Assembly: GCF_904067045.1 (NCBI RefSeq)
Contig: NZ_CAJFDC010000024.1
Location: 62,001-126,000 of the forward strand
Length of the DNA stretch: 64,000 nucleotides
DNA from: Pseudomonas sp. FEN
GTDB taxonomy: Bacteria > Pseudomonadota > Gammaproteobacteria > Pseudomonadales > Pseudomonadaceae
Direction of reading: 5' to 3'
Part shown: positions 33,000 through 42,128 of the stretch, piece by piece
Layout of the letters: each line of letters starts with the position of its first letter
Position numbering within the stretch: the stretch's first letter is position 1
Notes under the pieces: model-generated
What the model saw: only the letters and a program-made list of their open reading frames with translations
Told to the model about the DNA's origin: nothing
The model's database searches: none
Position numbers and translations under genes: made by a program

Positions 33000-34222
33000 A
33001 CTGCCGAGGTTGCGGTACCCCGCTGGTTTTGCCGCTGATCGATCTGGGCACCGCACCGCCGTCCAACGCTTATCTGCGGGCTGACCAGCTGGATCAGGCG
33101 GAGCCATGGGTACCATTGAAAGTCGCGGTGTGCCAGAGCTGCTGGCTGGTGCAAACCGAGGACTACACCCGCGCCGATAGCCTGTTCGACGCCGACTACG
33201 CCTACTTCAGCTCGTTTTCCAGTACCTGGCTGGCCCATGCCGAGCGCTATGTGGCGGAGATGGTCGAGCGCTTCGCGCTGACCGCCGACAGCCGGGTGGT
33301 CGAGGTAGCCGCCAACGATGGCTACCTGCTGCAATATGTGGCTGGGCGTGGCATCCCTTGCCTGGGCGTCGAGCCAACCCGTAGCACCGCGCAGGCGGCG
33401 CGGGACAAGGGCCTGGAGATCCGCGAGCTGTTCTTCGGGCGGGACACCGCGTTGCAGTTGCGCGAGGAGGGCTGGGCGGCCGACCTGATGGCAGCCAACA
33501 ACGTGCTGGCCCATGTCCCGGACATCAATGATTTTCTCCAGGGCTTCGCAACGCTGCTCAAGCCCACGGGGGTGGCGACCTTCGAGTTCCCGCACCTGCT
33601 CGCCCTGATCGCCGGGCAGCAGTTCGATACCTTGTATCACGAGCACTACTCCTATCTGTCGCTGACCGCCGTGCAAGCCTTGTGCGAGCGCAACGGCCTG
33701 GAGATCTTCGACGTTGCTGGCTTGCCGACCCATGGCGGTTCCCTGCGGGTCTTCGTGCAGCGCGTCGACGGTTCGCGGCGCGCGCCGCAGCCGGTGGTGC
33801 GACAGGTGTTGGCGGCCGAGCTGGCCGCGGGGGTGAAAACCCCGGCGTTCTACGCCACCCTGGCCCCGGCCGCCGAGCGCATCAAGCACGGCCTGCTGCG
33901 GTTCTTGCTGGAGGCCAAGGCCGCGGGCAAGCGCGTGGTGGGTTATGGCGCGGCGGCCAAGGGCAACACCTTGCTCAACTATGCCGGGGTCAGGCCCGAC
34001 CTGCTGGCCTGGGTCGCCGATGCCAACCCGCACAAACAGGGCAAGTTCCTGCCAGGCAGTCGTATTCCCGTGGTCTCGCCCGAGCGTATCGAAGCGGAAA
34101 AACCGGACTACGTGTTGGTGTTGCCGTGGAACCTGTTGCAGGAAGTGAGTCAGCAACAGGCCAGCGTGCGTGAGTGGGGCGGACGCTTTGTCGTCGCCGT
34201 TCCCGAGTTGACGGTCCTGTGA
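32996..34222 (+). CDS. NDP-sugar C-methyltransferase (TylC3/NovU type)
   Basis: 408 residues, ATG overlapping the epimerase stop (ATGA), with GGAG upstream. Domain order: zinc-binding Methyltransf_13 part (CRGCG at 3-7, later CQSCW), SAM domain (VVEVAANDGYLLQYV), and a C-terminal Methyltransf_14 part (VVGYGAAAKGNTLLNYAG). This three-part build is that of C-3 or C-5 methyltransferases acting on keto-sugar nucleotides. It predicts a branched-chain deoxysugar. Confidence 0.85.
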   Translation: MNCRGCGTPLVLPLIDLGTAPPSNAYLRADQLDQAEPWVPLKVAVCQSCWLVQTEDYTRADSLFDADYAYFSSFSSTWLAHAERYVAEMVERFALTADSRVVEVAANDGYLLQYVAGRGIPCLGVEPTRSTAQAARDKGLEIRELFFGRDTALQLREEGWAADLMAANNVLAHVPDINDFLQGFATLLKPTGVATFEFPHLLALIAGQQFDTLYHEHYSYLSLTAVQALCERNGLEIFDVAGLPTHGGSLRVFVQRVDGSRRAPQPVVRQVLAAELAAGVKTPAFYATLAPAAERIKHGLLRFLLEAKAAGKRVVGYGAAAKGNTLLNYAGVRPDLLAWVADANPHKQGKFLPGSRIPVVSPERIEAEKPDYVLVLPWNLLQEVSQQQASVREWGGRFVVAVPELTVL

Positions 34223-35085
34223 GCGCGCTCAACGTGTTGGTGACCGGTGCGACCGGCTTTGTCGGTCGCCATCTGGTCTCGGCCTTGCTGGCGCGCGGAC
34301 ATTCGGTACGGGCTGTCGCCCGCGATCCTGAAACCGCCCGAAGCCTGCCGTGGATCAATGAGGTGGAATTCCTCTGTGCCGACCTGCATGCCACGGACCT
34401 TGACGTGACCACCCTGACCGAGGGCGTCGATGCCCTGGCGCACCTGGCCTGGCCAGGATTGCCGAACTACCAGGGGCTGTTTCACTTCGAACATAACCTG
34501 TTCGCCGATTATCGTTTTATCAAGCAGGCGGTCGAGGCCGGTGTGCCGCAGGTGCTGGTGACCGGCACCTGCTTCGAATATGGCATGCAGAGCGGGCCGT
34601 TGAGCGAAACGACAGCGGCGCAGCCGAGCAATCCCTACGGCCTGGCGAAGAATACCCTGCGCCTGTTCCTGGAGACGTTGCGCCAGCAAAAACCGTTCAA
34701 CCTGCAATGGGCCCGCCTGTTCTACTTGTACGGCGAGGGGCAGAATCCCAACAGTTTGCTGGCCAGCCTGGACCGCGCCATCGAGGCCGGCGACAGTCAC
34801 TTCAACATGTCGGCGGGCGAGCAACTGCGCGACTACCTGGCCATTGAAGTGGCCACCGATTACCTGGCCCGGCTGCTGGAACAGCGGGATTTTTCCGGCG
34901 TGGTCAATTGTGCCAGTGGCCGGCCGATAGCAGTCAGGACCCTGGTCGAGCAGCGCCTGCGTGAGCGCGGCTCGTCCATTGAACTCAACCTGGGTCACTA
35001 CGGTTATGCCAGTCACGAGCCGATGGCGTTTTGGGGCGTGGCCGAGCGCTTGCAACAGCTACTGGGAGTCGAACATGGCGCATGA
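34219..35085 (+). CDS. NAD-dependent sugar epimerase/reductase
   Basis: 288 residues from a GTG at 34219 that overlaps the previous stop (GTGA). An extended SDR: VLVTGATGFVGRHLVSALLA at the start, VTGTCFEYGMQ, and YGLAKNTLRL as the YxxxK catalytic pair. By position it would reduce the 4-keto group of the methylated CDP-sugar, as the last step of the branch; a further epimerase role is possible. Confidence 0.78.
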   Translation: MSALNVLVTGATGFVGRHLVSALLARGHSVRAVARDPETARSLPWINEVEFLCADLHATDLDVTTLTEGVDALAHLAWPGLPNYQGLFHFEHNLFADYRFIKQAVEAGVPQVLVTGTCFEYGMQSGPLSETTAAQPSNPYGLAKNTLRLFLETLRQQKPFNLQWARLFYLYGEGQNPNSLLASLDRAIEAGDSHFNMSAGEQLRDYLAIEVATDYLARLLEQRDFSGVVNCASGRPIAVRTLVEQRLRERGSSIELNLGHYGYASHEPMAFWGVAERLQQLLGVEHGA

Positions 35086-36145
35086 GTTGTATCGAGCGAG
35101 CGATCTGCCGGTCCTGCAGAACCGCACCTTTGCCGACGCGGCCTCGGCCAGGGCTTCGGCTAGCGCCGATATCGTGTTGGTGCAGGATGAAGTCAGCGGG
35201 CTGATTTTCAACCAGGCCTTCGATGCCAACAAGTTGAGCTACGACAGCGATTACCAGAACGAACAGGCCCATTCCGGCCAGTTCCAGCAGCACCTGAACG
35301 ATGTGGAAGGCATCATTGCCCGGCACTTCAAGGGCCGCAGCCTGATCGAGGTCGGTTGTGGCAAGGGCTATTTCCTTGAGCTGCTGCGCGGCCTGGGCTA
35401 TGCCATCACCGGCATCGATCCAGCCTATGAGGGCAGCAATCCCGAGGTGATCAAGGCGCCGTTCACTCGTGGCCTGGGCCTGGCCGCCGATGCCCTGGTG
35501 TTGCGTCATGTACTGGAGCATATCGCCGACCCGCTGGCCTTCCTGACGGCGATGGCCGAGGCCAATCAGGGCGGACAGATTTATATCGAGGTGCCGTGTT
35601 TCGACTGGATCGTCGAGCACCGGGCCTGGTTCGACCTGTTCTATGAACACGTGAATTACTTCCGTCTCGATGACTTGCGCCGTTTGTTCGGCACTGTGCA
35701 TGAAGCCGGGCACCTGTTTGGCGGGCAGTACCTGTACATCGTCGCCGACCTCGGCAGTCTGCGCCTGACGCCGACCGAGCCGGTGCGACGCCAGCAATTG
35801 CCGGATGATTTCACCGGCAGCCTGGCCAAGGCGATCGGCATTATCCGCGAGGCGCCCGAACAAGGTTCCTGTATCTGGGGCGCGTCCTCCAAGGGCGTGA
35901 TCTATTCGTTGTTCCTGCAGCGGGCGGGGGTGGCGGTGGACCAGGTGGTGGATATCAACCCGGCCAAGCAGGGGCGCTACCTGCCGCTCAGCGGTGTGCG
36001 TGTCTCGTCGCCGCAGGAGGCCCTGGATAACTTGCCCATCGGTGCCAACCTGTTTGTGATGAATTCCAATTACCTCGAAGAAATCAAGCGCATGACGGCT
36101 GGACGCTACGTCTACCACGCCGTCGACAGTGCCTCCTTTCAATGA
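35075..36145 (+). CDS. SAM methyltransferase with C-methyltransferase C-domain
   Basis: 356 residues; the start overlaps the SDR stop by 11 bases. The N-terminal 80 residues lack the cysteine pairs of the zinc part seen in the 32996-34222 protein. The SAM domain is clear (LIEVGCGKGYFLELLRGLGY, ALVLRHVLEHIADP). The C-terminal part (CIWGASSKGVIYSLFLQRAG, NPAKQGRYLPLSGV) resembles the same Methyltransf_14 domain. It may be a second C- or O-methyltransferase acting on the same sugar or on an attached glycan. Confidence 0.72.
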   Translation: MAHELYRASDLPVLQNRTFADAASARASASADIVLVQDEVSGLIFNQAFDANKLSYDSDYQNEQAHSGQFQQHLNDVEGIIARHFKGRSLIEVGCGKGYFLELLRGLGYAITGIDPAYEGSNPEVIKAPFTRGLGLAADALVLRHVLEHIADPLAFLTAMAEANQGGQIYIEVPCFDWIVEHRAWFDLFYEHVNYFRLDDLRRLFGTVHEAGHLFGGQYLYIVADLGSLRLTPTEPVRRQQLPDDFTGSLAKAIGIIREAPEQGSCIWGASSKGVIYSLFLQRAGVAVDQVVDINPAKQGRYLPLSGVRVSSPQEALDNLPIGANLFVMNSNYLEEIKRMTAGRYVYHAVDSASFQ

Positions 36146-36164
36146 ACTTTTGCGAGACCAGACA

Positions 36165-36899
36165 ATGACCAAGACCGTTATGCAAGCTTTCGAAGCTGAA
36201 TGCCAGGCCGAAATCGCCGCCCAGGGCCAGGATGAAAAACTCCAGGGCCTGGCCCGCGATTTCTTCAACGAGTCGGCCAAGCACAAGTACAGCTACCACT
36301 TCTCCTGGATGGGCCGGCCGATCATTCAATTGCCCCAGGACATGATGGCGATGCAGGAGATCATCTGGCAGGTCAAACCGGATCTGGTGATCGAGTGTGG
36401 TATCGCCCATGGTGGTTCGATCATCTATTACGCCTCCTTGCTGGAGTTGCAGGGGCACGGCGAAGTGCTGGGCATCGACCTTGATATCCGCCGGCACAAC
36501 CGCGAGGCCATCGAGAGCCATCCGATGAGCAAGCGCATCCGCATGATCGAGGGCTCGAGCATCGCGCAGTCGACCGCCGAACAGGTCCGTGCCGCCGCCG
36601 AGGGCAAGAAGGTCATCCTGGTTCTTGATTCCAACCATACTCACGATCACGTACTGGAAGAGTTGCGTCTGTACGCACCGCTGGTCTCGGTCGGCAGCTA
36701 CTGTGTGGTGATGGACACCGTGGTCGAGGATATGCCGCCGGAATTCTTCCCCGATCGTCCATGGGGGCCGGGTGACAACCCGAAGACTGCGGTCTGGGCA
36801 TACCTGGAAGAGAACCGTGATTTCGAGATCGACAAACAGCTGGAGAACAAATTGCTGGTCACCGTTGCACCTGACGGTTATCTGCGCCGGGTTCGCTGA
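36165..36899 (+). CDS. CmcI/cephalosporin-hydroxylase family protein
   Basis: 244 residues from the ATG at 36165; an upstream in-frame GTG at 36129 would add 12. Characteristic blocks are YHFSWMGRPIIQLPQDMMAM, LVIECGIAHGGSIIYYASLL and VLDSNHTHDHVLEELRLYAP. Despite the name, characterised relatives (CmcI, RhmA-like) are SAM-dependent methyltransferases. The family is common in surface-glycan clusters, where it probably methylates a sugar hydroxyl. Confidence 0.78.
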   Translation: MTKTVMQAFEAECQAEIAAQGQDEKLQGLARDFFNESAKHKYSYHFSWMGRPIIQLPQDMMAMQEIIWQVKPDLVIECGIAHGGSIIYYASLLELQGHGEVLGIDLDIRRHNREAIESHPMSKRIRMIEGSSIAQSTAEQVRAAAEGKKVILVLDSNHTHDHVLEELRLYAPLVSVGSYCVVMDTVVEDMPPEFFPDRPWGPGDNPKTAVWAYLEENRDFEIDKQLENKLLVTVAPDGYLRRVR

Positions 36900-36953
36900 T
36901 TAGCAACGTCATCCTGGGTTCATTGGTCGATTCGGCAGTTTTGGGGAAAGGTT

Positions 36954-39896
36954 ATGCAAGGCAAGTACGTTTCTGAACAGGCACCGCTCCAGGGCAATTT
37001 GCAACTCCTGGGCGATTTGTTGACGGTGGTGCTGGTCACCCATAACCGGCCGGCGTTTTTGCGCCGGGCGGTCAAGTTCTATGGTGCGCTGCCTTGCAAA
37101 CTGCTGGTGCTGGATTCCTCGCCCGTGGCCTATGCCGAGGTCGCGCACGGATACGACTCGGTCGAGTACCTGCATGTACCTCAGTACGACTACTGGAAGC
37201 TGCAGAACAAGTTCGCCCACGGCGTGATGAGCGTGACCACGCCGTACATGGTGTTTGCCGCCGACGATGACTTTATCCTGCATGGCGCGCTGGGCGAGTC
37301 GGTAGCCTTTCTGGAGAACAATGCCGACTATGGCATGTGCCATGGCTACTGCATGATGTATCTGTCATTGGCGGGCAGCGTCAGCTACTACCGTCGCGAC
37401 AAGAAAGTCTGTGAGGACTACGCCTCCGAGCGGGCCCAGGATCGTGTGCTGGACTATATGCTCCAGTATTTGCCACCTTTCTACGCCGTCCACCGTACCG
37501 CCCTGATGCGTGACTGGCATTCTGCCTTACCGCAAGGCACCAGTTTCCAATGGCAGGAAATTGGTCATGTTTACTACATGCTCGCCAGGGCCAAGGCGCG
37601 GATCCTGCCGATCCCTTACGTGGTCCGTGAGGTCAACTATGGCGATTCGGAACACAGCACCGAGGTCTACCACTCGCTGACCTACACCGATGCCAAGTCA
37701 GTGGCCGAGCGGGAGGCTTTTGCCGAGTTCCTGGCGTCGTTGCCGACTGCTATCGAAGGGCTCGACCCGGTACAGGCCAAGGCCTTTGCCCTGGAAAGTT
37801 TCGAAGCCATGACCGATAGCTTGCGTACCGGGCGGGCACTGACCATGGAAGGGCTTTTCGAGTCCAAGTGGGTCAGTATCAAAGAAGCCCCCGTACGGCG
37901 CTTTGGACCCAAGCAGTACATGGAAATGCCCTACTACAACCAGGCGTTTTTCGATCAGTTGACCCAGTTCGAATTCCTGCTCCATGCGATGCCGGCCGGT
38001 CGCGTGCAGTTGCAGGGACTGGAGGGGGTGTGGACCCGTCAGGACGACCTGATGCGCCCGCACAACAACGATACCCCGGAAAGCGTGGTGGACCGTCTCT
38101 GGCAGGCCCAGGAATGCAACCTGTTCAATCGCCGGGTGGTCAAGCGCCTGGCCCGGCAGTTGGAGAGCCTGGGCGAAGAGGACGAGGCACGGGATATGTT
38201 CGCCTGGGCCGAGCGCCTGGATGCCGTCTGTACCGATGACAACCACTCGACCTTCGAGGCGATGCTCTCGGGACGCCTGCTCAACTGGCTGAAAGTCCGC
38301 GAGCCGTCCACCCGCGAACTTGAGGCGATTGGCGCTTACCAGTTCGCGCAGGGGAGCGATCCGGTCTTTGGCCTGTTGGTATTGGACCTGGAGAATGATA
38401 TCGGCAAGCTGCAGGTGACCCTCGACAGCCTGCTGGAAGGGCACAGCAAAGCCTTCCGGATCGTCGTCTTCACCACGGGCGAGCCGCAGGCGGCAACCAC
38501 CTTGCAGAACACCTTGCACTTCATTCGGGTGACTCCGGGCAATCTGGTCGACAAGCTGAACCAGACGATCCGCCAGTTGCCTTGCGACTGGGTGCTGCTG
38601 AGCGAGGCGGGTGACGAGTTCACCGCCAGCGGTCTGTTGCGCGCCGGTTTGGAGTTGCGCGAAGCCGACGGTTGCCGCGCGGTGGCCACCGATGAGATTC
38701 AGCGCGACGCCAATGGCGCCCTGAGCGACGTGTTCCGCCCGGGCTTCAACCTCGATCTGCTGCAAAGCGTGCCGGCCCTGATGGCCAGGCATTGGCTGAT
38801 CCGCCGTGAAGTGTTGCTGGAGGTCGGCGGCTACAAGGCCGACTTCAGCAAGGCCTTGGAATTTGATCTGTTGCTGCGTCTTATCGAGCAGGGTGGCATG
38901 GCCGGGCTGGCCCATCTGGACGAACCGCTGCTGATTTGCAGCGTGCCGTCGATCGAGGAGAACGCCCATGAGCGCCTGGCGCTGATCCGCCATCTGAGCA
39001 CGCGCGGCTACAAGGCCCAGGTCACTTCGCAACGGCCAGGGAGCTATTTTGTCGATTATCGGCATGCCGAGCGCCCGCTGGTGTCGATCATCCTCCACGG
39101 CCAGGCGGATTTCGCCGAGCTGCAACGCTGCCTGGACGCGGTCCTGCAAAAAACCCGTTACTTGAAATATGAAGTATTGGTGGCCGATCAGCCGAGCTAT
39201 GGCGAAGCACTCGCGAGCTGGCTCCAGGCACAACCGCAGGCCGGCAAGGTCAGTGTGTTGCAATCCGACTGGTCGGGCACCTCGGCTTTCTGCAACGCGG
39301 CGGCGCGCCAGGCACTGGGCGACTATCTGCTGCTGCTCGCGGCAGACAGCGAAGTGGTCAACCCCAACTGGATCGAATCCCTGCTCAACCAGGCCCTGCG
39401 CCCGGAAGTCGGTGTGGTCGGCGCCAAGCTCTACAGCCGTGATGCGAAGATCTCCCAGGCGGGCCTGATCCTTGGCTTGAACGGCGGCGTCGGTTCGCCT
39501 TTCGTCGGCGAGAAGAAGGATGCCAAGGGCTACATGCAACGCCTGGTGGTGGAGCAGAACTATTCGGCGGTCTCCTCGGTGTGCCTGATGGTACGCAAGG
39601 CGCTGTTCGAGGCGGTCGGCGGGCTGGATGAAGGCGACTTCGCCGAGGCTTTCAGCGATGTTGATCTGTGCCTCAAGATCGGCCAGGTCGGTGCCCTGGT
39701 GTCGTGGACGCCGCAGGTGCAGGTTCTGCACCCCGGTACCTTGCCCGAGGCGCCTCAGGCCCTGGCGGTTCTGCGTGAGAAATGGGCCGCGAGCTTCCAG
39801 CACGACCCGGCCTACAACCAGCACCTGTCCTTGAGCGGCAAAGGCTTCAGCCTGGGCAGTGCCAGCCCTGTGGATTGGGCACAGTTGCTCGTTTAA
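36954..39896 (+). CDS. Giant multidomain glycosyltransferase
   Basis: 980 residues. The N-terminal GT2-like domain (from about 20, LLTVVLVTHNRPAFLRRAVK, acidic AADDDFILHG) resembles the TIGR00180-type fold. A central helical part of unknown role follows (about 330-460). Then come a degenerate GT-like domain (about 468-640) and a GT2 domain (about 704-940, ERPLVSIILHGQADFAELQR). The last two are clearly paralogous to parts of the 1197-residue protein at 26711-30304: compare FNLDLMRSYPYVG with FNLDLLQSVPALM, and PEVGVVGPKLFNADG with PEVGVVGAKLYSRDA. It probably extends the flagellin glycan. Confidence 0.72.
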   Translation: MQGKYVSEQAPLQGNLQLLGDLLTVVLVTHNRPAFLRRAVKFYGALPCKLLVLDSSPVAYAEVAHGYDSVEYLHVPQYDYWKLQNKFAHGVMSVTTPYMVFAADDDFILHGALGESVAFLENNADYGMCHGYCMMYLSLAGSVSYYRRDKKVCEDYASERAQDRVLDYMLQYLPPFYAVHRTALMRDWHSALPQGTSFQWQEIGHVYYMLARAKARILPIPYVVREVNYGDSEHSTEVYHSLTYTDAKSVAEREAFAEFLASLPTAIEGLDPVQAKAFALESFEAMTDSLRTGRALTMEGLFESKWVSIKEAPVRRFGPKQYMEMPYYNQAFFDQLTQFEFLLHAMPAGRVQLQGLEGVWTRQDDLMRPHNNDTPESVVDRLWQAQECNLFNRRVVKRLARQLESLGEEDEARDMFAWAERLDAVCTDDNHSTFEAMLSGRLLNWLKVREPSTRELEAIGAYQFAQGSDPVFGLLVLDLENDIGKLQVTLDSLLEGHSKAFRIVVFTTGEPQAATTLQNTLHFIRVTPGNLVDKLNQTIRQLPCDWVLLSEAGDEFTASGLLRAGLELREADGCRAVATDEIQRDANGALSDVFRPGFNLDLLQSVPALMARHWLIRREVLLEVGGYKADFSKALEFDLLLRLIEQGGMAGLAHLDEPLLICSVPSIEENAHERLALIRHLSTRGYKAQVTSQRPGSYFVDYRHAERPLVSIILHGQADFAELQRCLDAVLQKTRYLKYEVLVADQPSYGEALASWLQAQPQAGKVSVLQSDWSGTSAFCNAAARQALGDYLLLLAADSEVVNPNWIESLLNQALRPEVGVVGAKLYSRDAKISQAGLILGLNGGVGSPFVGEKKDAKGYMQRLVVEQNYSAVSSVCLMVRKALFEAVGGLDEGDFAEAFSDVDLCLKIGQVGALVSWTPQVQVLHPGTLPEAPQALAVLREKWAASFQHDPAYNQHLSLSGKGFSLGSASPVDWAQLLV

Positions 39897-39926
39897 GCCT
39901 GGCAGGCAGTTAAAGGGACTCACCAC

Positions 39927-40928
39927 ATGTTCAACGGCAAATCGATTTTCATCTCCGGCGGTACCGGCTCGTTCGGGCGCAACTTCATCCGTCGCCTGCT
40001 GGAGCAGTACCAGCCCAGGCGCGTCGTGGTGTTCTCCCGCGACGAACTCAAGCAGTACGAGATGCAGCAGACGTTCAACGCGCCGTGCATGCGCTATTTC
40101 CTCGGCGATGTGCGCGATGCCGAGCGCCTGCGCCTGGCCATGCGCGGCATCGATTTCGTGGTGCATGCCGCGGCCCTGAAACAGGTGCCGGCGGCCGAGT
40201 ACAATCCCACCGAATGCATCCGCACCAACGTCAACGGGGCGGAAAACATCATTGCCGCGGCCATCGACAATGGCGTGCGGAAAGTCGTGGCCCTGTCCAC
40301 CGACAAGGCAGCCAGCCCGATCAACCTGTACGGTGCGACCAAACTGCTGTCGGACAAGCTGTTCGTTGCCGCCAACAACATTGCCGGCGAGCAGGCGACC
40401 CGCTTTGCCGTGGTGCGCTACGGCAACGTGGCCGGCTCACGCGGCTCGGTGGTGCCGTTCTTCAACAAGCTGATCGCCGAGGGGGCCCGCGAGCTGCCGA
40501 TCACCGATGAGCGCATGACCCGCTTCTGGATCACCCTCGACCACGGCGTGCAGTTCGTCCTCGACAGCTTCGCGCGCATGCACGGCGGTGAAGTATTCGT
40601 GCCGAAGATCCCGTCGATCCGTATCGTCGACCTGGCGTCCGGCATGGCCGGGCACCTGCCACACAAGCAGGTGGGCATTCGCCCGGGCGAGAAACTGCAT
40701 GAACTGATGGTGCCGCTGGACGATGCGCGCATGACCCTGGAGTTCGCCGACCACTACACCATTCAGCCGTCGATCCGCTTCACCAGCGTCGATGTCGATT
40801 TCGCCGTGGATGGGCTGGGTGAGCAGGGCAAGGCGGTCAGCGAGGACTTCGAATACCGTTCCGATACCAATCCGGATTTCCTCGATGTGAGGCAGATTGC
40901 CGATCTGCATGCCGGGTTGCCGGTATGA
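39927..40928 (+). CDS. pseB: UDP-GlcNAc 4,6-dehydratase (inverting) PseB
   Basis: 333 residues. NAD-binding SIFISGGTGSFGRNFIRRLL, then VHAAALKQVPAAEYNP and the catalytic pair YGATK in SPINLYGATKLLSDKL. It converts UDP-GlcNAc to the 4-keto-L-altro sugar, the first step toward CMP-pseudaminic acid. AAGGGAC precedes the ATG. The start of pseC overlaps its stop by 4 bases. Confidence 0.95.
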   Translation: MFNGKSIFISGGTGSFGRNFIRRLLEQYQPRRVVVFSRDELKQYEMQQTFNAPCMRYFLGDVRDAERLRLAMRGIDFVVHAAALKQVPAAEYNPTECIRTNVNGAENIIAAAIDNGVRKVVALSTDKAASPINLYGATKLLSDKLFVAANNIAGEQATRFAVVRYGNVAGSRGSVVPFFNKLIAEGARELPITDERMTRFWITLDHGVQFVLDSFARMHGGEVFVPKIPSIRIVDLASGMAGHLPHKQVGIRPGEKLHELMVPLDDARMTLEFADHYTIQPSIRFTSVDVDFAVDGLGEQGKAVSEDFEYRSDTNPDFLDVRQIADLHAGLPV

Positions 40929-42094
40929 CGCCGTATCAGATTCCCTATGGCTGCCAGAGCATCGAACAGGACGATATCGACGCGGTGGTCGCGGTGCTCA
41001 AATCGCCCTGGTTGACCCAGGGGCCAACCATCCCGCGTTTCGAGGCGGCGCTGGCCGAACATTGCCAGGCCGATTTCGCCGTGGCCGTGTGCAATGCCAC
41101 GGCGGCCCTGCATATCGCCTGCCTGGCGGCGGGATTGGGGCCGGGGGACCGCTTGTGGACCAGCCCCAACACCTTTGTCGCATCGGCCAATTGCGGCCGC
41201 TACTGTGGGGCCGAGGTGGACTTTGTCGATATCGACCCCCAGACTCTGAACCTTGATGCCCGCCTGCTGGCGCGCAAGCTGGAAATCGCCGAGGCGGGCG
41301 GGTGCCTGCCCAAGGTGGTGGTGGCCGTGGCCTTTGCCGGCCAGAGTTGCGATATGCGCGCCATGGCCGAATTGTCCGAGCGCTATGGTTTCACCCTGAT
41401 CGAGGATGCTTCCCATGCGGTCGGCGCGTCCTACCTTGGGCGACCGGTGGGCTGCGGTGCCTTTGCCGCGATGACCATTTTCAGTTTCCATCCGGTGAAG
41501 ATCATCACCTCGGCCGAAGGCGGCATGGTCCTGACCAACCGACCCGAACTGGCCGAACGCCTGCGCCGCCTGCGCAGCCATGGAATCACTGGCGATCCGG
41601 CGCAGATGAAGGTTCCCGCGCAGGGGCTGTGGTACTACCAGCAACTGGAGCTGGGTTTCAATTACCGGATGACCGACCTGCACGCGGCACTGGGGCTGTC
41701 GCAAACGGCCCGACTCGACAGTTTTGTCGCCCGGCGCCGTGAGCTGGCCGCCCGCTATGAGCGTTTGCTGGCCGATCTGCCGCTGCGGCTGCCGGTGGCC
41801 CAGGCCGGTGCCGAGTCCGCCTGGCACCTGTACGTGGTGCGCTTGCAACTGGAGCGGATCCCGCTCAGCCAACGCGAAGTCTTCGAGCGGTTGCGGGCGG
41901 CCGGCATCGGCGTGAACCTGCATTACATTCCCGTGCACCTGCAACCCTACTACCGCGAGCAGGGGTTCAAGGACGGCGACTTCCCCGAAGCCGAGCGCTA
42001 TTTCAGCGAAGCTCTCAGCCTGCCGTTGTTCCCGCTGCTCACCGAGGCGCAGCAGGACTATGTGGTCGAACAGCTACGAAACCTTGTCGGTTAA
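40925..42094 (+). CDS. pseC: UDP-4-amino-4,6-dideoxy-AltNAc transaminase PseC
   Basis: 389-residue DegT/DnrJ/EryC1-type PLP aminotransferase. Key blocks are YGCQSIEQDDIDAVV, IEDASHAVGASYLGRPVG, and SFHPVKIITSAEGG with the PLP lysine. Together with PseB it gives the 4-amino intermediate of the pseudaminic acid pathway. The ATG overlaps the pseB stop (ATGA). Confidence 0.94.
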   Translation: MTPYQIPYGCQSIEQDDIDAVVAVLKSPWLTQGPTIPRFEAALAEHCQADFAVAVCNATAALHIACLAAGLGPGDRLWTSPNTFVASANCGRYCGAEVDFVDIDPQTLNLDARLLARKLEIAEAGGCLPKVVVAVAFAGQSCDMRAMAELSERYGFTLIEDASHAVGASYLGRPVGCGAFAAMTIFSFHPVKIITSAEGGMVLTNRPELAERLRRLRSHGITGDPAQMKVPAQGLWYYQQLELGFNYRMTDLHAALGLSQTARLDSFVARRRELAARYERLLADLPLRLPVAQAGAESAWHLYVVRLQLERIPLSQREVFERLRAAGIGVNLHYIPVHLQPYYREQGFKDGDFPEAERYFSEALSLPLFPLLTEAQQDYVVEQLRNLVG

Positions 42095-42128
42095 ACGACA
42101 CTCAATGATCCGAGGATAAGCACCCGAC

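Noticed and set aside
37698..40166. 822-residue minus-strand frame opposite the giant glycosyltransferase and pseB
   Set aside because: It is antisense to clear family members and contains no recognisable motif or start signal.
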